A stretch of 64,000 nucleotides of DNA from Leclercia adecarboxylata (GTDB taxonomy: Bacteria; Pseudomonadota; Gammaproteobacteria; Enterobacterales; Enterobacteriaceae): assembly GCA_002360945.1 (NCBI GenBank), contig DERO01000036.1, positions 205,554 through 269,553 of the forward strand. Reading direction: 5' to 3'. Positions 53,654 through 64,000 of the stretch are shown here, piece by piece. The position numbers and the translations under genes were made by a program. Each line of letters begins with the position of its first letter. Position 1 is the stretch's first letter. The notes under the pieces were generated by a model. That model was given only the letters and a program-made list of their open reading frames with translations. It was not told the DNA's origin and made no database searches.

Positions 53654-55522
53654 ATGAGCACTGATAATAAGCAATCATTACCCGCTATAACGCTTGCAGC
53701 GATTGGGGTTGTCTACGGTGATATCGGCACCAGCCCGCTTTATACACTTCGTGAATGTTTGTCCGGTCAGTTTGGTTTTGGCGTGGAACGCGACGCTGTT
53801 TTTGGTTTTCTGTCTCTCATTTTTTGGCTCCTTATCTTAGTGGTCTCCGTTAAATATCTCTCTTTCGTCATGCGTGCAGATAACGCTGGTGAAGGTGGGA
53901 TCCTGACCCTGATGTCGCTGGCAGGACGCAATACGTCAGCCAAAATGACCTCCTTCCTGGTGATCATCGGGCTGATTGGCGGCAGCTTCTTCTATGGCGA
54001 AGTGGTGATCACGCCGGCGATCTCCGTGCTGTCGGCAATTGAAGGGCTGGAGATTATCGCGCCGCAGCTCGATGAGTGGGTGGTTCCACTGGCCATTATT
54101 GTGCTGACCCTGCTGTTTGTGATTCAGAAACACGGTACCGGGCTGGTGGGGAAACTCTTTGCGCCGATTATGCTGGCCTGGTTCCTGATCCTCGCGGTGC
54201 TGGGGTTACGCAGCATTATTGCTAACCCGGACGTGCTGCATGCGCTGAACCCGATGTGGGCGGTGCACTTCTTCCTCGAATATAAAACCGTGTCGTTTAT
54301 CGCCCTGGGTGCGGTGGTGCTGTCCATCACCGGGGTAGAGGCGCTGTATGCCGATATGGGGCATTTCGGCAAACTGCCTATCCGCGTGGCCTGGTTTATT
54401 GTGGTGCTGCCGTCGCTGGTGCTGAACTACTTCGGCCAGGGCGCACTGCTGCTCAAACATCCGGAAGCGATCAAAAACCCGTTCTTCCTGCTGGCGCCGG
54501 ACTGGGCGCTGGTGCCGATGCTGATCCTCGCGACGCTGGCGACCGTCATTGCCTCCCAGGCGGTGATTTCCGGCGTCTTCTCCCTGACCCGTCAGGCGGT
54601 GCGTCTGGGTTATCTCTCCCCGATGCGTATCATCCATACCTCGGAGATGGAGTCGGGCCAGATCTACATCCCGTTCATTAACTGGCTGCTCTATTTTGCG
54701 GTGGTGATTGTTATCGTCAGCTTCGAGCACTCCAGCAACCTGGCGGCAGCCTACGGTATTGCCGTGACCGGAACGATGGTGCTTACCTCCATCCTCTCCA
54801 CCACGGTGGCGTACCGGAACTGGCACTGGAATAAATTCCTCGTGGGGATGATTCTGGTCGGCTTCCTCTGCATCGACGTGCCGCTGTTCTCGGCCAACCT
54901 CGACAAGATTGTCTCCGGCGGCTGGCTGCCGCTGACGCTGGGCCTGGTGATGTTCATTGTGATGACCACCTGGAAGAGCGAGCGTTTCCGCCTGTTGCGC
55001 CGGATGCATGAACACGGTAATTCTCTGGAGGCGATGATTGCCTCGCTGGAGAAATCCCCGCCGGTGCGCGTGCCGGGCACCGCGGTCTATATGTCGCGTG
55101 CCCTGAACGTCATCCCGTTTGCCCTGATGCACAACCTCAAGCATAACAAGGTGCTGCACGAGCGGGTGATCCTGCTGACGCTGCGCACCGAAGATGCGCC
55201 GTACGTGCATAACGTCCGCCGCGTGCAGATTGAGCAGCTGTCGCCCACCTTCTGGCGGGTGGTGGCCAGCTACGGCTGGCGCGAAACCCCGAACGTGGAA
55301 GAGGTGTTCCACCGCTGCGGTCTGGAAGGCCTGAGCTGTCGGATGATGGAGACCTCGTTCTTTATGTCGCACGAGTCGCTGATCATCGGCAAACGACCAT
55401 GGTATCTGCGCCTGCGCGGCAAGCTCTACCTTATCCTCCAGCGTAACGCCCTGCGTGCGCCCGACCAGTTCGAAATCCCGCCTAACCGCGTGATTGAGTT
55501 AGGCACTCAGGTCGAGATTTAA
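53654..55522 (+). CDS. kup: Low-affinity K+ uptake protein Kup
   Basis: 622 residues, the E. coli length. The family signature [17 protein letters not shown] is near residue 20. About 12 membrane helices are followed by a cytoplasmic C-terminal domain (about 460-622). A K+/H+ symporter important at acid pH and also able to take up caesium. A long GC-rich hairpin repeat begins 4 nt after the stop. Confidence 0.98.
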   Translation: MSTDNKQSLPAITLAAIGVVYGDIGTSPLYTLRECLSGQFGFGVERDAVFGFLSLIFWLLILVVSVKYLSFVMRADNAGEGGILTLMSLAGRNTSAKMTSFLVIIGLIGGSFFYGEVVITPAISVLSAIEGLEIIAPQLDEWVVPLAIIVLTLLFVIQKHGTGLVGKLFAPIMLAWFLILAVLGLRSIIANPDVLHALNPMWAVHFFLEYKTVSFIALGAVVLSITGVEALYADMGHFGKLPIRVAWFIVVLPSLVLNYFGQGALLLKHPEAIKNPFFLLAPDWALVPMLILATLATVIASQAVISGVFSLTRQAVRLGYLSPMRIIHTSEMESGQIYIPFINWLLYFAVVIVIVSFEHSSNLAAAYGIAVTGTMVLTSILSTTVAYRNWHWNKFLVGMILVGFLCIDVPLFSANLDKIVSGGWLPLTLGLVMFIVMTTWKSERFRLLRRMHEHGNSLEAMIASLEKSPPVRVPGTAVYMSRALNVIPFALMHNLKHNKVLHERVILLTLRTEDAPYVHNVRRVQIEQLSPTFWRVVASYGWRETPNVEEVFHRCGLEGLSCRMMETSFFMSHESLIIGKRPWYLRLRGKLYLILQRNALRAPDQFEIPPNRVIELGTQVEI

Positions 55523-55525
55523 CTC

Positions 55526-55583
55526 CTGGTGCGGCCTGATGCCCTCACCCCAACCCTCTCCCACAGGGAGAGGGCGCAAACAT
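55526..55583 (+). repeat. Dispersed 58-bp hairpin repeat, copy 2
   Basis: Near-identical to 21421-21478, with stem CCCTCTCCC/GGGAGAGGG at 55554-55574. It sits 3 bp after kup and is followed by an A-rich stretch and a weak hairpin GGTAACC/GGTTACC. Confidence 0.8.
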
Positions 55584-55640
55584 AAAAAATGGTAACCAAA
55601 GGGTTACCGTTTTGCATTTACCTTCCCCCGCATTTCACTT

Positions 55641-55655
55641 AGCGAAACGTTTCGA
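55641..55655. promoter_or_regulatory. Upstream RbsR operator
   Basis: AGCGAAACGTTTCGA shares a 13-bp core with the promoter-proximal operator, 79 bp away centre to centre. A CRP-like half-site TCACA at 55662-55666 follows closely. Confidence 0.65.
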
Positions 55656-55701
55656 CGACGATCACAAATCTGCAACCTCATGGTGGTTTTCTGCGCATCG
55701 G

Positions 55702-55735
55702 TAAGATTAAACTGACGCCAGCGAAACGTTTCGCT
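55702..55735 (+). promoter_or_regulatory. rbs promoter and proximal RbsR operator
   Basis: The perfect palindrome AGCGAAACGTTTCGCT (55720-55735) matches the E. coli rbs operator. A -10 candidate TAAGAT lies at 55702-55707 with no good -35, as for a CRP-dependent promoter. RbsR would block the start region until ribose binds. Confidence 0.8.
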
Positions 55736-55749
55736 AGTGGAGCAAGAAT

Positions 55750-56169
55750 ATGAAGAAAGGCACGGTACTCAACTCTGAAGTCTCATCGGTCATCTCCCGT
55801 CTTGGGCATACCGATACGCTGGTGGTGTGTGATGCGGGTTTACCTATTCCCCACAGCACAACGCGTATTGATCTGGCGTTAACGCAGGGCGTGCCCTCAT
55901 TTATGCAGGTGCTGGACGTGGTGACAACCGAGATGCAGGTTGAAGAGGCCATTCTCGCAACGGAAATCCAACAACATAATCCGCAGCTCCACGAAACGTT
56001 GCTTGGCCATATCAAGCAACTGCAACAACACCAGGGAAACACCATAAAAATAAGCTACATAACGCACGAGCAGTTCAAGAAAAACACCGCTGACAGCCAG
56101 GCGGTTATCCGCAGCGGGGAGTGTTCCCCGTATGCGAATATCATTCTCTGTGCTGGCGTCACCTTCTGA
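55750..56169 (+). CDS. rbsD: D-ribose pyranase
   Basis: 139 residues, the E. coli length. It interconverts beta-pyranose and furanose ribose so RbsK can use it; His20 (RLGHTD) is the catalytic histidine. First gene of rbsDACBKR. Confidence 0.97.
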   Translation: MKKGTVLNSEVSSVISRLGHTDTLVVCDAGLPIPHSTTRIDLALTQGVPSFMQVLDVVTTEMQVEEAILATEIQQHNPQLHETLLGHIKQLQQHQGNTIKISYITHEQFKKNTADSQAVIRSGECSPYANIILCAGVTF

Positions 56170-56176
56170 GGCCATC

Positions 56177-57682
56177 ATGGACGCACTCCTGCAACTGAAA
56201 GGGATCGATAAGTCGTTCCCGGGCGTCAAAGCCCTCTCCAGTGCCGCACTGAATGTTTATGCCGGGCGCGTGATGGCGCTGGTGGGTGAAAACGGTGCCG
56301 GCAAATCCACCATGATGAAAGTGCTGACAGGTATCTATCAACGCGATGCCGGTTCACTCGTCTGGCTGGGGAAAGAGACCACCTTCAATGGCCCTAAATC
56401 CTCTCAGGAAGCGGGCATCGGCATTATTCACCAGGAGCTGAACCTGATCCCGCAACTCTCCATCGCGGAGAACATCTTCCTGGGGCGTGAGTTCGTTAAC
56501 CGCTTTGGCAAAATCGACTGGAAGCAGATGTATGCCGAAGCCGACAAGCTGCTGGCGAAGCTGAATCTGCGCTTCAAAAGCGATCGTCTGGTGGGCGAAC
56601 TCTCCATCGGCGATCAGCAGATGGTGGAGATCGCGAAGGTTCTGAGCTTCGAATCGCGGGTTATCGTGATGGATGAGCCAACCGACGCCCTCACCGATAC
56701 CGAAACCGACTCCCTGTTCCGCGTGATCCGCGAGCTGAAAGCGCAGGGGCGCGGCATCGTCTATATCTCCCACCGCATGAAAGAGATCTTCGAGATCTGC
56801 GATGACGTCACCGTCTTCCGCGACGGGCAGTTTATTGCCGAGCGTGAAGTGGCGACCCTCACCGAAGACACGCTGATTGAGATGATGGTGGGACGCAAGC
56901 TTGAAGACCAGTATCCGCGTATCGATAAGGCCCCGGGCGCTATCCGTCTGAAAGTCGATAATTTGTGCGGCCCTGGGGTGCATGACGTCAGCTTTACCCT
57001 GCGCCAGGGAGAGATCCTCGGCGTGGCCGGGCTGATGGGCGCCGGACGCACCGAGTTGATGAAGGTGCTGTATGGCGCCGCTCCACGCACCAGCGGATAC
57101 GTCACCCTTGATGGTCATGAGGTTGTCACCCGTACACCGCAGGATGGCCTGGCGAACGGTATCGTCTATATCTCCGAAGACCGTAAACGCGATGGCCTGG
57201 TGCTGGGCATGTCGGTAAAAGAGAACATGTCGCTTACCGCGCTGCGCTATTTCAGCCATGGCGGCGGTACGCTGAAGCATAAAGATGAACAGCAAGCGGT
57301 CAGCGATTTTATCCGCCTCTTTAACGTCAAAACCCCGTCGATGGAACAGGCCATCGGTCTGCTCTCCGGCGGTAACCAGCAGAAAGTGGCGATTGCCCGC
57401 GGCCTGATGACCCGTCCGAAGGTGCTGATCCTCGATGAGCCCACCCGCGGCGTGGACGTTGGCGCGAAGAAAGAGATTTATCAGCTCATCAACCAGTTCA
57501 AGGCTGACGGGCTGAGCATCATTCTGGTCTCTTCCGAGATGCCAGAAGTATTAGGCATGAGCGATCGTATTATCGTCATGCATGAAGGGCATCTCGGCGG
57601 TGAATTCAGTCGCGAGCAGGCCACCCAGGAAATTCTGATGGCTGCCGCTGTGGGCAAGCTTAATCGCGTGGATCAGGAGTAA
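56177..57682 (+). CDS. rbsA: Ribose ABC transporter ATPase RbsA
   Basis: 501 residues from the ATG at 56177 ([16 protein letters not shown]); upstream in-frame codons overlap rbsD. Two fused ABC domains: the first has Walker [10 protein letters not shown], while the second has GLMGAGRTE, lacking the lysine, as is usual for RbsA. The signature of the second half is LLSGGNQQK. Confidence 0.98.
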   Translation: MDALLQLKGIDKSFPGVKALSSAALNVYAGRVMALVGENGAGKSTMMKVLTGIYQRDAGSLVWLGKETTFNGPKSSQEAGIGIIHQELNLIPQLSIAENIFLGREFVNRFGKIDWKQMYAEADKLLAKLNLRFKSDRLVGELSIGDQQMVEIAKVLSFESRVIVMDEPTDALTDTETDSLFRVIRELKAQGRGIVYISHRMKEIFEICDDVTVFRDGQFIAEREVATLTEDTLIEMMVGRKLEDQYPRIDKAPGAIRLKVDNLCGPGVHDVSFTLRQGEILGVAGLMGAGRTELMKVLYGAAPRTSGYVTLDGHEVVTRTPQDGLANGIVYISEDRKRDGLVLGMSVKENMSLTALRYFSHGGGTLKHKDEQQAVSDFIRLFNVKTPSMEQAIGLLSGGNQQKVAIARGLMTRPKVLILDEPTRGVDVGAKKEIYQLINQFKADGLSIILVSSEMPEVLGMSDRIIVMHEGHLGGEFSREQATQEILMAAAVGKLNRVDQE

Positions 57683-57686
57683 GAAG

Positions 57687-58652
57687 ATGACTACCCAGGC
57701 TGTTTCTGGACGCCGTTATTTCACGAAGGCATGGCTGCTGGAACAAAAATCGCTGATTGCCCTGCTGGTGCTGATCGCGATTGTCTCCACCATGAGCCCG
57801 AACTTTTTTACCGTTAATAACCTGTTCAACATTCTTCAGCAGACGTCCGTCAACGCCATTATGGCGGTGGGGATGACGCTGGTGATTTTGACGTCGGGTA
57901 TCGACCTGTCCGTCGGTTCCCTGCTGGCGCTCACCGGCGCGGTTGCTGCTTCGATTGTAGGGATTGAAGTCAACGCGCTGGTGGCCGTGGCAGCGGCGCT
58001 GGCGCTGGGCGCTGCGATCGGGGCTGTCACCGGGATGATTGTGGCGAAAGGTCGGGTGCAGGCGTTTATCGCCACCCTGGTGATGATGCTGCTGCTGCGC
58101 GGTGTGACCATGGTCTACACCAACGGCAGCCCGGTTAATACCGGCTTCACCGATAACGCCGATCTGTTTGGCTGGTTCGGTATCGGCCGCCCGCTGGGTA
58201 TCCCGACGCCGGTCTGGATCATGGGCCTGGTGTTTCTCGCGGCGTGGTACATGCTGCATCACACCCGTCTGGGTCGCTATATCTATGCTTTGGGCGGTAA
58301 CGAAGCGGCAACGCGTCTGTCCGGCATCAGCGTCAATAAAGTCAAAATTATCGTCTACTCCCTGTGCGGTCTGCTGGCTTCTCTGGCGGGCATTATCGAG
58401 GTGGCACGTCTCTCCTCTGCCCAGCCAACGGCGGGTACCGGTTATGAGCTGGATGCCATCGCTGCGGTGGTGCTCGGCGGCACCAGCCTGGCAGGGGGTA
58501 AAGGTCGTATCGTGGGGACGCTGATCGGTGCGCTGATCCTCGGCTTCCTGAACAATGGTTTGAATTTGTTAGGTGTTTCTTCCTATTACCAGATGATCGT
58601 CAAAGCGGTAGTGATTTTGCTGGCGGTACTGGTAGACAACAAAAAACAGTAA
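57687..58652 (+). CDS. rbsC: Ribose ABC transporter permease RbsC
   Basis: 321 residues with about ten membrane helices; a homodimer in the inner membrane. It lies 4 nt after rbsA. Confidence 0.98.
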   Translation: MTTQAVSGRRYFTKAWLLEQKSLIALLVLIAIVSTMSPNFFTVNNLFNILQQTSVNAIMAVGMTLVILTSGIDLSVGSLLALTGAVAASIVGIEVNALVAVAAALALGAAIGAVTGMIVAKGRVQAFIATLVMMLLLRGVTMVYTNGSPVNTGFTDNADLFGWFGIGRPLGIPTPVWIMGLVFLAAWYMLHHTRLGRYIYALGGNEAATRLSGISVNKVKIIVYSLCGLLASLAGIIEVARLSSAQPTAGTGYELDAIAAVVLGGTSLAGGKGRIVGTLIGALILGFLNNGLNLLGVSSYYQMIVKAVVILLAVLVDNKKQ

Positions 58653-58679
58653 CTGACGACACTACAGGACATCTTTGAT

Positions 58680-59570
58680 ATGAACATGAAAAAACTGGCT
58701 ACCCTGGTTTCTGCTGTCGCGCTGAGCGCAACTGTCAGTGCAAACGCCATGGCGAAAGATACCATCGCGCTGGTGGTTTCTACTCTGAACAACCCGTTCT
58801 TCGTCTCCCTGAAGGATGGCGCGCAGAAAGAAGCCGACAAACTGGGCTACAACCTGGTGATTCTGGACTCCCAGAACAACCCGGCGAAAGAGCTGGCTAA
58901 CGTGCAGGACTTAACCGTTCGCGGCACCAAAATCCTGCTGATCAACCCGACCGATTCCGATGCAGTAGGTAACGCCGTGAAGATGGCTAACCAGGCTAAC
59001 ATCCCGGTGATCACCCTGGACCGTCAGGCGTCTAAAGGTGAAGTGGTCAGCCACATTGCCTCTGATAACGTGCTGGGCGGCAAAATCGCCGGTGACTACA
59101 TTGCGAAGAAAGCGGGTGAAGGCGCCAAAGTTATCGAACTGCAGGGCATCGCCGGGACTTCCGCAGCGCGTGAGCGTGGCGAAGGCTTCCAGCAGGCCGT
59201 TGCAGCCCACAAATTCAACGTGCTGGCCAGCCAGCCGGCCGACTTCGACCGTACTAAAGGTCTGAACGTTATGCAGAACCTGCTGACCGCTCACCCGGAC
59301 GTTAAAGCCGTATTCGCACAAAACGACGAAATGGCGCTGGGCGCGCTGCGTGCCCTGCAGACCGCAGGCAAAACGGATGTGATGGTTGTCGGATTTGACG
59401 GCACGCCGGATGGTGAAAAAGCGGTAAACGATGGCAAACTGGCTGCGACCATTGCTCAGCTTCCGGAGCAGATCGGCGCGACCGGCGTGCAGACTGCTGA
59501 CAAAGTGCTGAAGGGCGAGAAAGTTCAGGCTAAATACCCTGTTGACCTGAAACTGGTCATCAAGCAGTAA
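58680..59570 (+). CDS. rbsB: Periplasmic ribose-binding protein RbsB
   Basis: 296 residues with a signal peptide cleaved after SANAMA near residue 25. Two-lobed type I periplasmic fold with ribose contacts in [16 protein letters not shown] and [11 protein letters not shown]. It serves RbsAC and the Trg chemoreceptor. Confidence 0.98.
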   Translation: MNMKKLATLVSAVALSATVSANAMAKDTIALVVSTLNNPFFVSLKDGAQKEADKLGYNLVILDSQNNPAKELANVQDLTVRGTKILLINPTDSDAVGNAVKMANQANIPVITLDRQASKGEVVSHIASDNVLGGKIAGDYIAKKAGEGAKVIELQGIAGTSAARERGEGFQQAVAAHKFNVLASQPADFDRTKGLNVMQNLLTAHPDVKAVFAQNDEMALGALRALQTAGKTDVMVVGFDGTPDGEKAVNDGKLAATIAQLPEQIGATGVQTADKVLKGEKVQAKYPVDLKLVIKQ

Positions 59571-59578
59571 TATGCGAT

Positions 59579-59654
59579 TCAGGCAGCTCCCTGCAGCCTG
59601 AGGGACAACATATAAAGAAAAGCGTGGCATACGCCACCGGGTAATACCGGTGGC
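59579..59654 (+). terminator. Two hairpins in the rbsB-rbsK gap
   Basis: TCAGGC/GCCTGA (59579-59601) and the perfect GCCACCGG/CCGGTGGC (59633-59654), both without T tracts. They probably protect the rbsDACB 3' end and lower expression of rbsK and rbsR. The second ends 23 nt before the rbsK ATG. Confidence 0.6.
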
Positions 59655-59677
59655 GATCTCAGATGGACACCTCAATG

Positions 59678-60607
59678 ATGAAAACCGCAGGTAAGCTCGT
59701 CGTCCTTGGCAGTATTAATGCCGATCACATTCTCAACCTTGACGCTTTCCCGACGCCGGGCGAGACCGTAACGGGCAATCGCTATCAGGTCGCCTTTGGC
59801 GGCAAGGGCGCAAACCAGGCGGTCGCTGCCGGACGCAGTGGGGCGAACATCGCCTTTATCGCCTGTACCGGCGATGACGATACCGGTGAGCGCGTGCGCA
59901 CACAGCTGGCAAGCGACAACATCGATATTACGCCGGTCAGCGTGGTGGAAGGCGAATCAACCGGCGTGGCGCTGATTTTTGTCAACGCGGAAGGTGAGAA
60001 TGTCATCGGTATTCATGCGGGTGCGAATGCAGCGCTGACGACAGAACGCGTGGCGGCGCAACAGGCGCGTATCGCTGATGCAGACGCTCTGCTGATGCAG
60101 CTGGAATCGCCGGTTGAAAGCGTGCTGGCAGCGGCGCAAATTGCTCATGAAAATCATACCACTGTCGTACTTAATCCCGCGCCTGCCCGTGTATTATCAG
60201 ACGAGTTGCTGGCGCTGGTGGATATCATCACCCCTAACGAAACCGAAGCCGAAAAGCTAACGGGTATTCGCGTTGAAAACGATGACGATGCGGCGCGGGC
60301 GGCGCAAGCCCTGCACCAGAAAGGCATCAGTACGGTCATCATTACCCTTGGCAGCCGTGGCGTATGGGCCAGCGTCGAGGGAGAAGGTCGTCGCGTTCCC
60401 GGCTTTAAGGTGAAAGCGGTGGATACCATCGCGGCGGGTGATACCTTTAATGGTGCGCTGGTCACGGCGCTGCTGGAAGGTGAGCCGCTGGATACCGCGA
60501 TCCGTTTTGCCCATGCGGCGGCGGCCATTGCGGTAACGCGTGCGGGTGCACAGCCTTCTGTACCATGGCGCAATGAGATCGATGAATTTTTAAGTCAGCA
60601 GAGGTAG
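59678..60607 (+). CDS. rbsK: Ribokinase
   Basis: 309 residues from the ATG at 59678 (MKTAGKLVVLGSINADHI), equal to E. coli; ATGs five and one codons upstream are also open and the ribosome-binding site is weak, so the start is not certain. PfkB family: GGKGANQAVAAGRSG binds sugar and AAGDTFNGAL has the catalytic Asp. It makes ribose 5-phosphate. Confidence 0.95.
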   Translation: MKTAGKLVVLGSINADHILNLDAFPTPGETVTGNRYQVAFGGKGANQAVAAGRSGANIAFIACTGDDDTGERVRTQLASDNIDITPVSVVEGESTGVALIFVNAEGENVIGIHAGANAALTTERVAAQQARIADADALLMQLESPVESVLAAAQIAHENHTTVVLNPAPARVLSDELLALVDIITPNETEAEKLTGIRVENDDDAARAAQALHQKGISTVIITLGSRGVWASVEGEGRRVPGFKVKAVDTIAAGDTFNGALVTALLEGEPLDTAIRFAHAAAAIAVTRAGAQPSVPWRNEIDEFLSQQR

Positions 60608-60610
60608 CGT

Positions 60611-61603
60611 TTGGCCACAATGAAAGATGTCGCTCGCGTGGCGGGCGTCTCTACGTCGACGGTCTCCCATGTCATTAATAACGATCGCTTCGTCAGCGAA
60701 GCGATCCGGGAGAAGGTCGAAGCCGCAGTTAAATCCCTCAATTATGCGCCTTCCGCTCTGGCGCGCAGTCTGAAGCTCAACCAGACCCGCACCATCGGCA
60801 TGCTGATCACCGCCAGTACCAACCCTTTTTACTCTGAGCTGGTGCGCGGCGTGGAGCGTAGCTGCTTTGAGCGCGGCTACAGCCTGGTGCTCTGCAATAC
60901 CGAAGGCGACGAGCAGCGCATGAACCGTAATCTGGAGACGCTGATGCAAAAGCGCGTCGACGGGTTACTACTGCTCTGTACCGAAACGCATCAACCCTCC
61001 CCCGAGATTATGCAGCGCTACCCTTCCGTTCCCACGGTCATGATGGACTGGGCGCCGTTCGACGGTACCAGTGACCTGATTCAGGATAACTCGCTACTGG
61101 GCGGGGACATGGCGACTCAGCATCTGATTGATAAAGGCCATACCCGCATCGCCTGCATTACCGGACCGCTGGATAAAACCCCTGCCCGCCTGCGGCTGGA
61201 GGGTTTTCTGGTCGCCATGGATCGTGCCGGTCTGCCGGTGCCGGACGGGTATCAAATTACCGGCGACTTTGAATTCAGCGGCGGGTTTGAGGCGATGCAG
61301 TCTTTGCTGGCGCAGAAAGATCGCCCGCAGGCGGTCTTTATTGGTAATGATGCGATGGCCGTGGGGGCTTATCAGGCACTCTATCAGGCGGGACTCCGTG
61401 TCCCGGACGATATCGCCGTGGTGGGGTATGACGATATCGAACTGGCGCAGTATATGACGCCGCCGCTCACCACCATTCATCAGCCAAAGGATGAACTGGG
61501 CGAGCTGGCGATTGACGTGCTAATTCATCGTATCGCCCAGCCCGGGCTGCAACCGCAGAAGCTGCAGCTTACTCCTGTTCTGATGGAACGCGGGTCGGTT
61601 TAG
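60611..61603 (+). CDS. rbsR: Ribose operon repressor RbsR
   Basis: 330 residues from a TTG start with GAGG 6 nt upstream, as in E. coli. LacI family: [23 protein letters not shown], hinge helix, and periplasmic-binding-like core. It binds the CGAAACGTTTCG palindromes upstream of rbsD. Its 3' end overlaps convergent hsrA by 35 nt. Confidence 0.97.
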   Translation: MATMKDVARVAGVSTSTVSHVINNDRFVSEAIREKVEAAVKSLNYAPSALARSLKLNQTRTIGMLITASTNPFYSELVRGVERSCFERGYSLVLCNTEGDEQRMNRNLETLMQKRVDGLLLLCTETHQPSPEIMQRYPSVPTVMMDWAPFDGTSDLIQDNSLLGGDMATQHLIDKGHTRIACITGPLDKTPARLRLEGFLVAMDRAGLPVPDGYQITGDFEFSGGFEAMQSLLAQKDRPQAVFIGNDAMAVGAYQALYQAGLRVPDDIAVVGYDDIELAQYMTPPLTTIHQPKDELGELAIDVLIHRIAQPGLQPQKLQLTPVLMERGSV

Positions 61604-62996
61604 GTTTGTGCCGTTCTTTAATCAGGTTACGACCGTCTTTCGGTTTTAGCAGCATAAAGACCAGGGCAGAGATCACCGTCAGCACGCCCATGGTGATAAA
61701 GGTGGAGTGGAACTGTTCGACAGTGTTGTTGCTGTCGAACCCTTCGTAAAAACGCAGCACTGCCGCACTGACCGCAACCCCCAGACTGATCGACAGCTGC
61801 TGCGTGACCGCCAGCATGCTGTTGCCGCCGCTGGCGTTCTCATCGCTGAGATCGGCAAGGGTAATGGTGTTCATCGAGGTGAACTGGATGGACATCGCCA
61901 TCCCCAGTATAAATAGCGGCAGGATCAGCATCCACACCGGTAACTCTGCCGACTGCAGTGAAAATTGCGCAATCATCACGCCGATAAACACCGTCACCCC
62001 GACCAGCGTCCGGCGGTATCCCAGTCGGCGTAACAGCTGGGTCACGCCGGATTTAGCCAGAATCGATCCCACCGCCGTGGGCGCCATCATGCAGCCCGCA
62101 ATCAGCGCCGGATAACCAAACCCGACCTGCAGCATCAGCGGCATCAGGAAGGGAATACAGCCGGTGCCCAGCCGTGAGGCGATGTTTCCGGCAATGCCCA
62201 CCGAGAAGGTGCGCGTGTTAAACAGCGAGAGTGAAATCAGAGGTGTAGGATGGCGACGCGCATGACGTATATAAAGAAGGAAAAGAAGAATGCCGCTGAA
62301 GATGATAGATACGGCCAGCCAGGTCGCCACCACTTTCTCGCCGAACAACTCCATGCCGCTGGAAAACAGCACCAGGCTCAGGCCAAACAGGAAGAACCCG
62401 CCCATATCGAATTTGCGCCGCGGGGTAGTGAAGTTGGGCATAAATTTGCGGGCATAGAAAATACCGGCGATACCAATCGGAATATTAATAAGGAATATCC
62501 AGTGCCAGCTGGCCCAGGTGACCAGTACGCCCCCCAGTACTGGCCCAAGGATCGGCCCGACCAGGCCCGGCATGGTGACAAAGTTAAGCACCGGCAACAG
62601 CTCGCTGCGCGGATAGGCCCTTAGCAGCGCCAGGCGCGCGACCGGCATCATCATCGCGCCGCCAATGCCCTGAATCACCCGGAATATAACCAGCTCACCC
62701 AGTGAACTGGAGAGTGCGCAGGCCAGTGAACCCAGCGTAAACAAAGTCACCGCCAGCATAAAGACACGCCGGGTGCCGAAGCGATCGGCCAGCCAGCCGC
62801 TCACCGGGATCAGCATCGCAACGGTCAGGGTATAACTGATGATGGCTGACTGCATGGCCAGCGGGGAACGATTCAGGCTTTCGGCAATCGCCGGAAGCGC
62901 GGTGTTGAGGATGGTGGCGTCCAGCGCCTGCATAAAGAAAGCCATTGCCGCGATCCATGGCAAACCCGCCATGCTGCGTGCTTTTTTTACTGTCAT
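61569..62996 (-). CDS. hsrA: MFS transporter HsrA (DHA2, 14-helix)
   Basis: 475 residues, the E. coli length. About 14 membrane helices; the motif [10 protein letters not shown] in helix 1 and [11 protein letters not shown] in loop 2-3 are typical of DHA2 drug exporters. Named for homocysteine-related phenotypes; the substrate is not settled. It lies 21 nt after yieP, probably co-transcribed. Confidence 0.95.
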   Translation of the reverse strand: MTVKKARSMAGLPWIAAMAFFMQALDATILNTALPAIAESLNRSPLAMQSAIISYTLTVAMLIPVSGWLADRFGTRRVFMLAVTLFTLGSLACALSSSLGELVIFRVIQGIGGAMMMPVARLALLRAYPRSELLPVLNFVTMPGLVGPILGPVLGGVLVTWASWHWIFLINIPIGIAGIFYARKFMPNFTTPRRKFDMGGFFLFGLSLVLFSSGMELFGEKVVATWLAVSIIFSGILLFLLYIRHARRHPTPLISLSLFNTRTFSVGIAGNIASRLGTGCIPFLMPLMLQVGFGYPALIAGCMMAPTAVGSILAKSGVTQLLRRLGYRRTLVGVTVFIGVMIAQFSLQSAELPVWMLILPLFILGMAMSIQFTSMNTITLADLSDENASGGNSMLAVTQQLSISLGVAVSAAVLRFYEGFDSNNTVEQFHSTFITMGVLTVISALVFMLLKPKDGRNLIKERHKPKPTRVPSEQE

Positions 62997-63017
62997 TCGA
63001 ATTCCTGTTGTTTGTTG

Positions 63018-63710
63018 CTACCGTGCTGGTGTGGCAAGCAGTGTCTGGCTGGCCGTCATGGCGCGAAGCCCATCGCTATCCTGAATGGCATCAACGATAG
63101 CCTGGTGTAAATCCAGCTTCACCACCTCGTCCTGAGTAATAGACGTAAAGTAGGTGTGATAAACAGAGTGAAAGAGCGAGGCAAAAGAGGTCAGGAAGGG
63201 ATTACCGCTCATCTCATAGATATGCTCATGCCAGGCCATATCCACTTCTATCCAGCGTTCCCGGTTAAAGTGCTTTTTCAGATGCACCATCTCATCCATC
63301 AGGGTATTTAACCGCGCTTTTTGCTCTGCCGTGCCGATCGTGGCGGCCAGCAGGCAGGCCTGCGGCTCCAGACTGCTGCGCATGACCAGGAAATGATCGA
63401 TGACCTGATGGAAGTTATCTTCCGTCATCCACCATGAGAGCAACTCCTGATCGAGGAAGTTCCAGTTGCTCTGAGGCATCACGCGCGTACCGATACGCGG
63501 GCGGGGAAGCACCATCCCTTTCGCGGTTAAGGTTTTCACGGCTTCGCGCACGGCGGTTCGGCTCACGCCAAACTGCTCACCCAGTTCCAGTTCGCCCGGC
63601 AGAATGCTACCTGGCAGATATTCACCCGCCAGGATCCGCTGTGCCAGTTTTTCTGCCAGCACATAGGAGAGGTTTTTTTGTGCTGCCAGCTGTTGCGCGC
63701 TCAAAGGCAT
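63018..63710 (-). CDS. yieP: GntR/FadR-family regulator YieP
   Basis: 230 residues from the ATG at 63710 (MPLSAQQLAAQKNL); the upstream in-frame extension runs into rRNA promoter DNA. Winged HTH (about 15-80) and FCD domain with DMAWHEHIYEMSGNP. In E. coli it is a single-target or few-target regulator of hsrA. Here it again precedes hsrA. Confidence 0.94.
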   Translation of the reverse strand: MPLSAQQLAAQKNLSYVLAEKLAQRILAGEYLPGSILPGELELGEQFGVSRTAVREAVKTLTAKGMVLPRPRIGTRVMPQSNWNFLDQELLSWWMTEDNFHQVIDHFLVMRSSLEPQACLLAATIGTAEQKARLNTLMDEMVHLKKHFNRERWIEVDMAWHEHIYEMSGNPFLTSFASLFHSVYHTYFTSITQDEVVKLDLHQAIVDAIQDSDGLRAMTASQTLLATPAR

Positions 63711-63835
63711 AACGCATATTCCTTGATTCTTAATGCTAGTAAGTATGCCATCTGCAGGATAGTTGTGGTTGGTAAAACGACAATTAGCGCAATTTCTGGC
63801 TAAAAGACGGGTCTTTTGGTGAAAAAAAGCACGGT

Positions 63836-63887
63836 TGATTATTTTTTTTAAATTTACTCTTGTCACTGCCGAAGAACTCCCTATAAT
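63836..63887 (+). promoter_or_regulatory. rRNA operon P1 promoter with UP element
   Basis: TTGTCA (63860-63865), 16-bp spacer and TATAAT (63882-63887), followed by the GC-rich discriminator GCGCC and CTCCACTG as in E. coli rrn P1. An A/T run at 63836-63858 is the UP element. FIS sites are expected in 63711-63835, which otherwise shows no gene. Confidence 0.95.
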
Positions 63888-63957
63888 GCGCCTCCACTGC
63901 CACGGAACAACGGCCAGCAAGCCGCCCGGTCCGCCGGGCACAGCGTGAAATTAGCGC

Positions 63958-63985
63958 TTGACTCTGAAAGAGGCAACCGTATTAT
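63958..63985 (+). promoter_or_regulatory. rRNA operon P2 promoter
   Basis: TTGACT (63958-63963), 16-bp spacer, TATTAT (63980-63985), about 100 bp after P1. The window ends in the rrn leader before boxA and the 16S gene, at the rrnC position of E. coli. Confidence 0.92.
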
Positions 63986-64000
63986 TCGGGACCTCGCAAC

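Noticed and set aside
54206..55372. 388-codon ORF antisense to kup
   Set aside because: His/Arg/Gln-rich shadow frame; no start signal.
63711..63941. N-terminal extension of YieP
   Set aside because: It would read through the rRNA P1 promoter on the opposite strand; the family starts at 63710.

Overview
The window is a chromosomal segment around the replication origin of an enterobacterium. Gene order and near-identical proteins match the Escherichia coli dgo-gyrB-recF-dnaN-dnaA to oriC to rbs-rrnC segment. Differences suggest Enterobacter/Leclercia/Lelliottia-like Enterobacteriaceae: no bglGFB, a LysR/dehydrogenase pair where E. coli has yidB/yidX, and a PL9 pectate-lyase-like gene between glmU and atpC. 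An intact tna operon points to an indole-positive species; Leclercia or a close relative is an inference, not proven by this sequence.

Layout. 1-3972: the galactonate repressor dgoR (with the first codons of dgoK), the phosphatase yidA, and a divergent alcohol dehydrogenase/LysR pair. 4005-10029 (minus): dnaA-dnaN-recF-gyrB. 10500-14450 (plus): rpmH-rnpA-yidD-yidC-mnmE, diverging from dnaA across a 600-bp control region with a DnaA box. 14644-17712: tnaC-tnaA-tnaB with a perfect CRP site. 17824-23682: mdtL, yidZ, yieE, chrR, adeP (minus) and yieH. 23723-26456 (minus): a secreted esterase and a carbohydrate porin behind a BglG-type antiterminator/terminator leader. 26785-31318 (minus): pstSCAB-phoU with a consensus Pho box. 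31609-35084 (minus): glmU-glmS with an ERIC element between them. 35428-37521: a secreted PL9-type lyase. 37583-37654: a possible 23-residue peptide gene next to a perfect CRP palindrome. 37859-44741 (minus): the complete atpIBEFHAGDC operon. 45357-47975: mnmG-rsmG. 48065-48332: oriC. 48349-53431: mioC, asnC, asnA (plus), ravA-viaA. 53654-61603: kup and rbsDACBKR with two RbsR operators. 61569-63710 (minus): hsrA and yieP. The window ends in the P1/P2 promoters and leader of an rRNA operon.

Most of the content is housekeeping: replication initiation, tRNA modification, ATP synthesis, membrane insertion, phosphate uptake and amino-sugar synthesis. The accessory content is catabolic: galactonate, tryptophan, beta-glucoside-like sugars, pectin-like polymers and ribose. 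The least expected signals are regulatory: the RAT leader in front of a porin with no adjacent antiterminator gene, the KdgR-like palindromes in front of the PL9 lyase, the CRP-flanked micro-ORF after the atp operon, and the doubled RbsR operator. No phage, insertion sequence, CRISPR array or defence island was seen.
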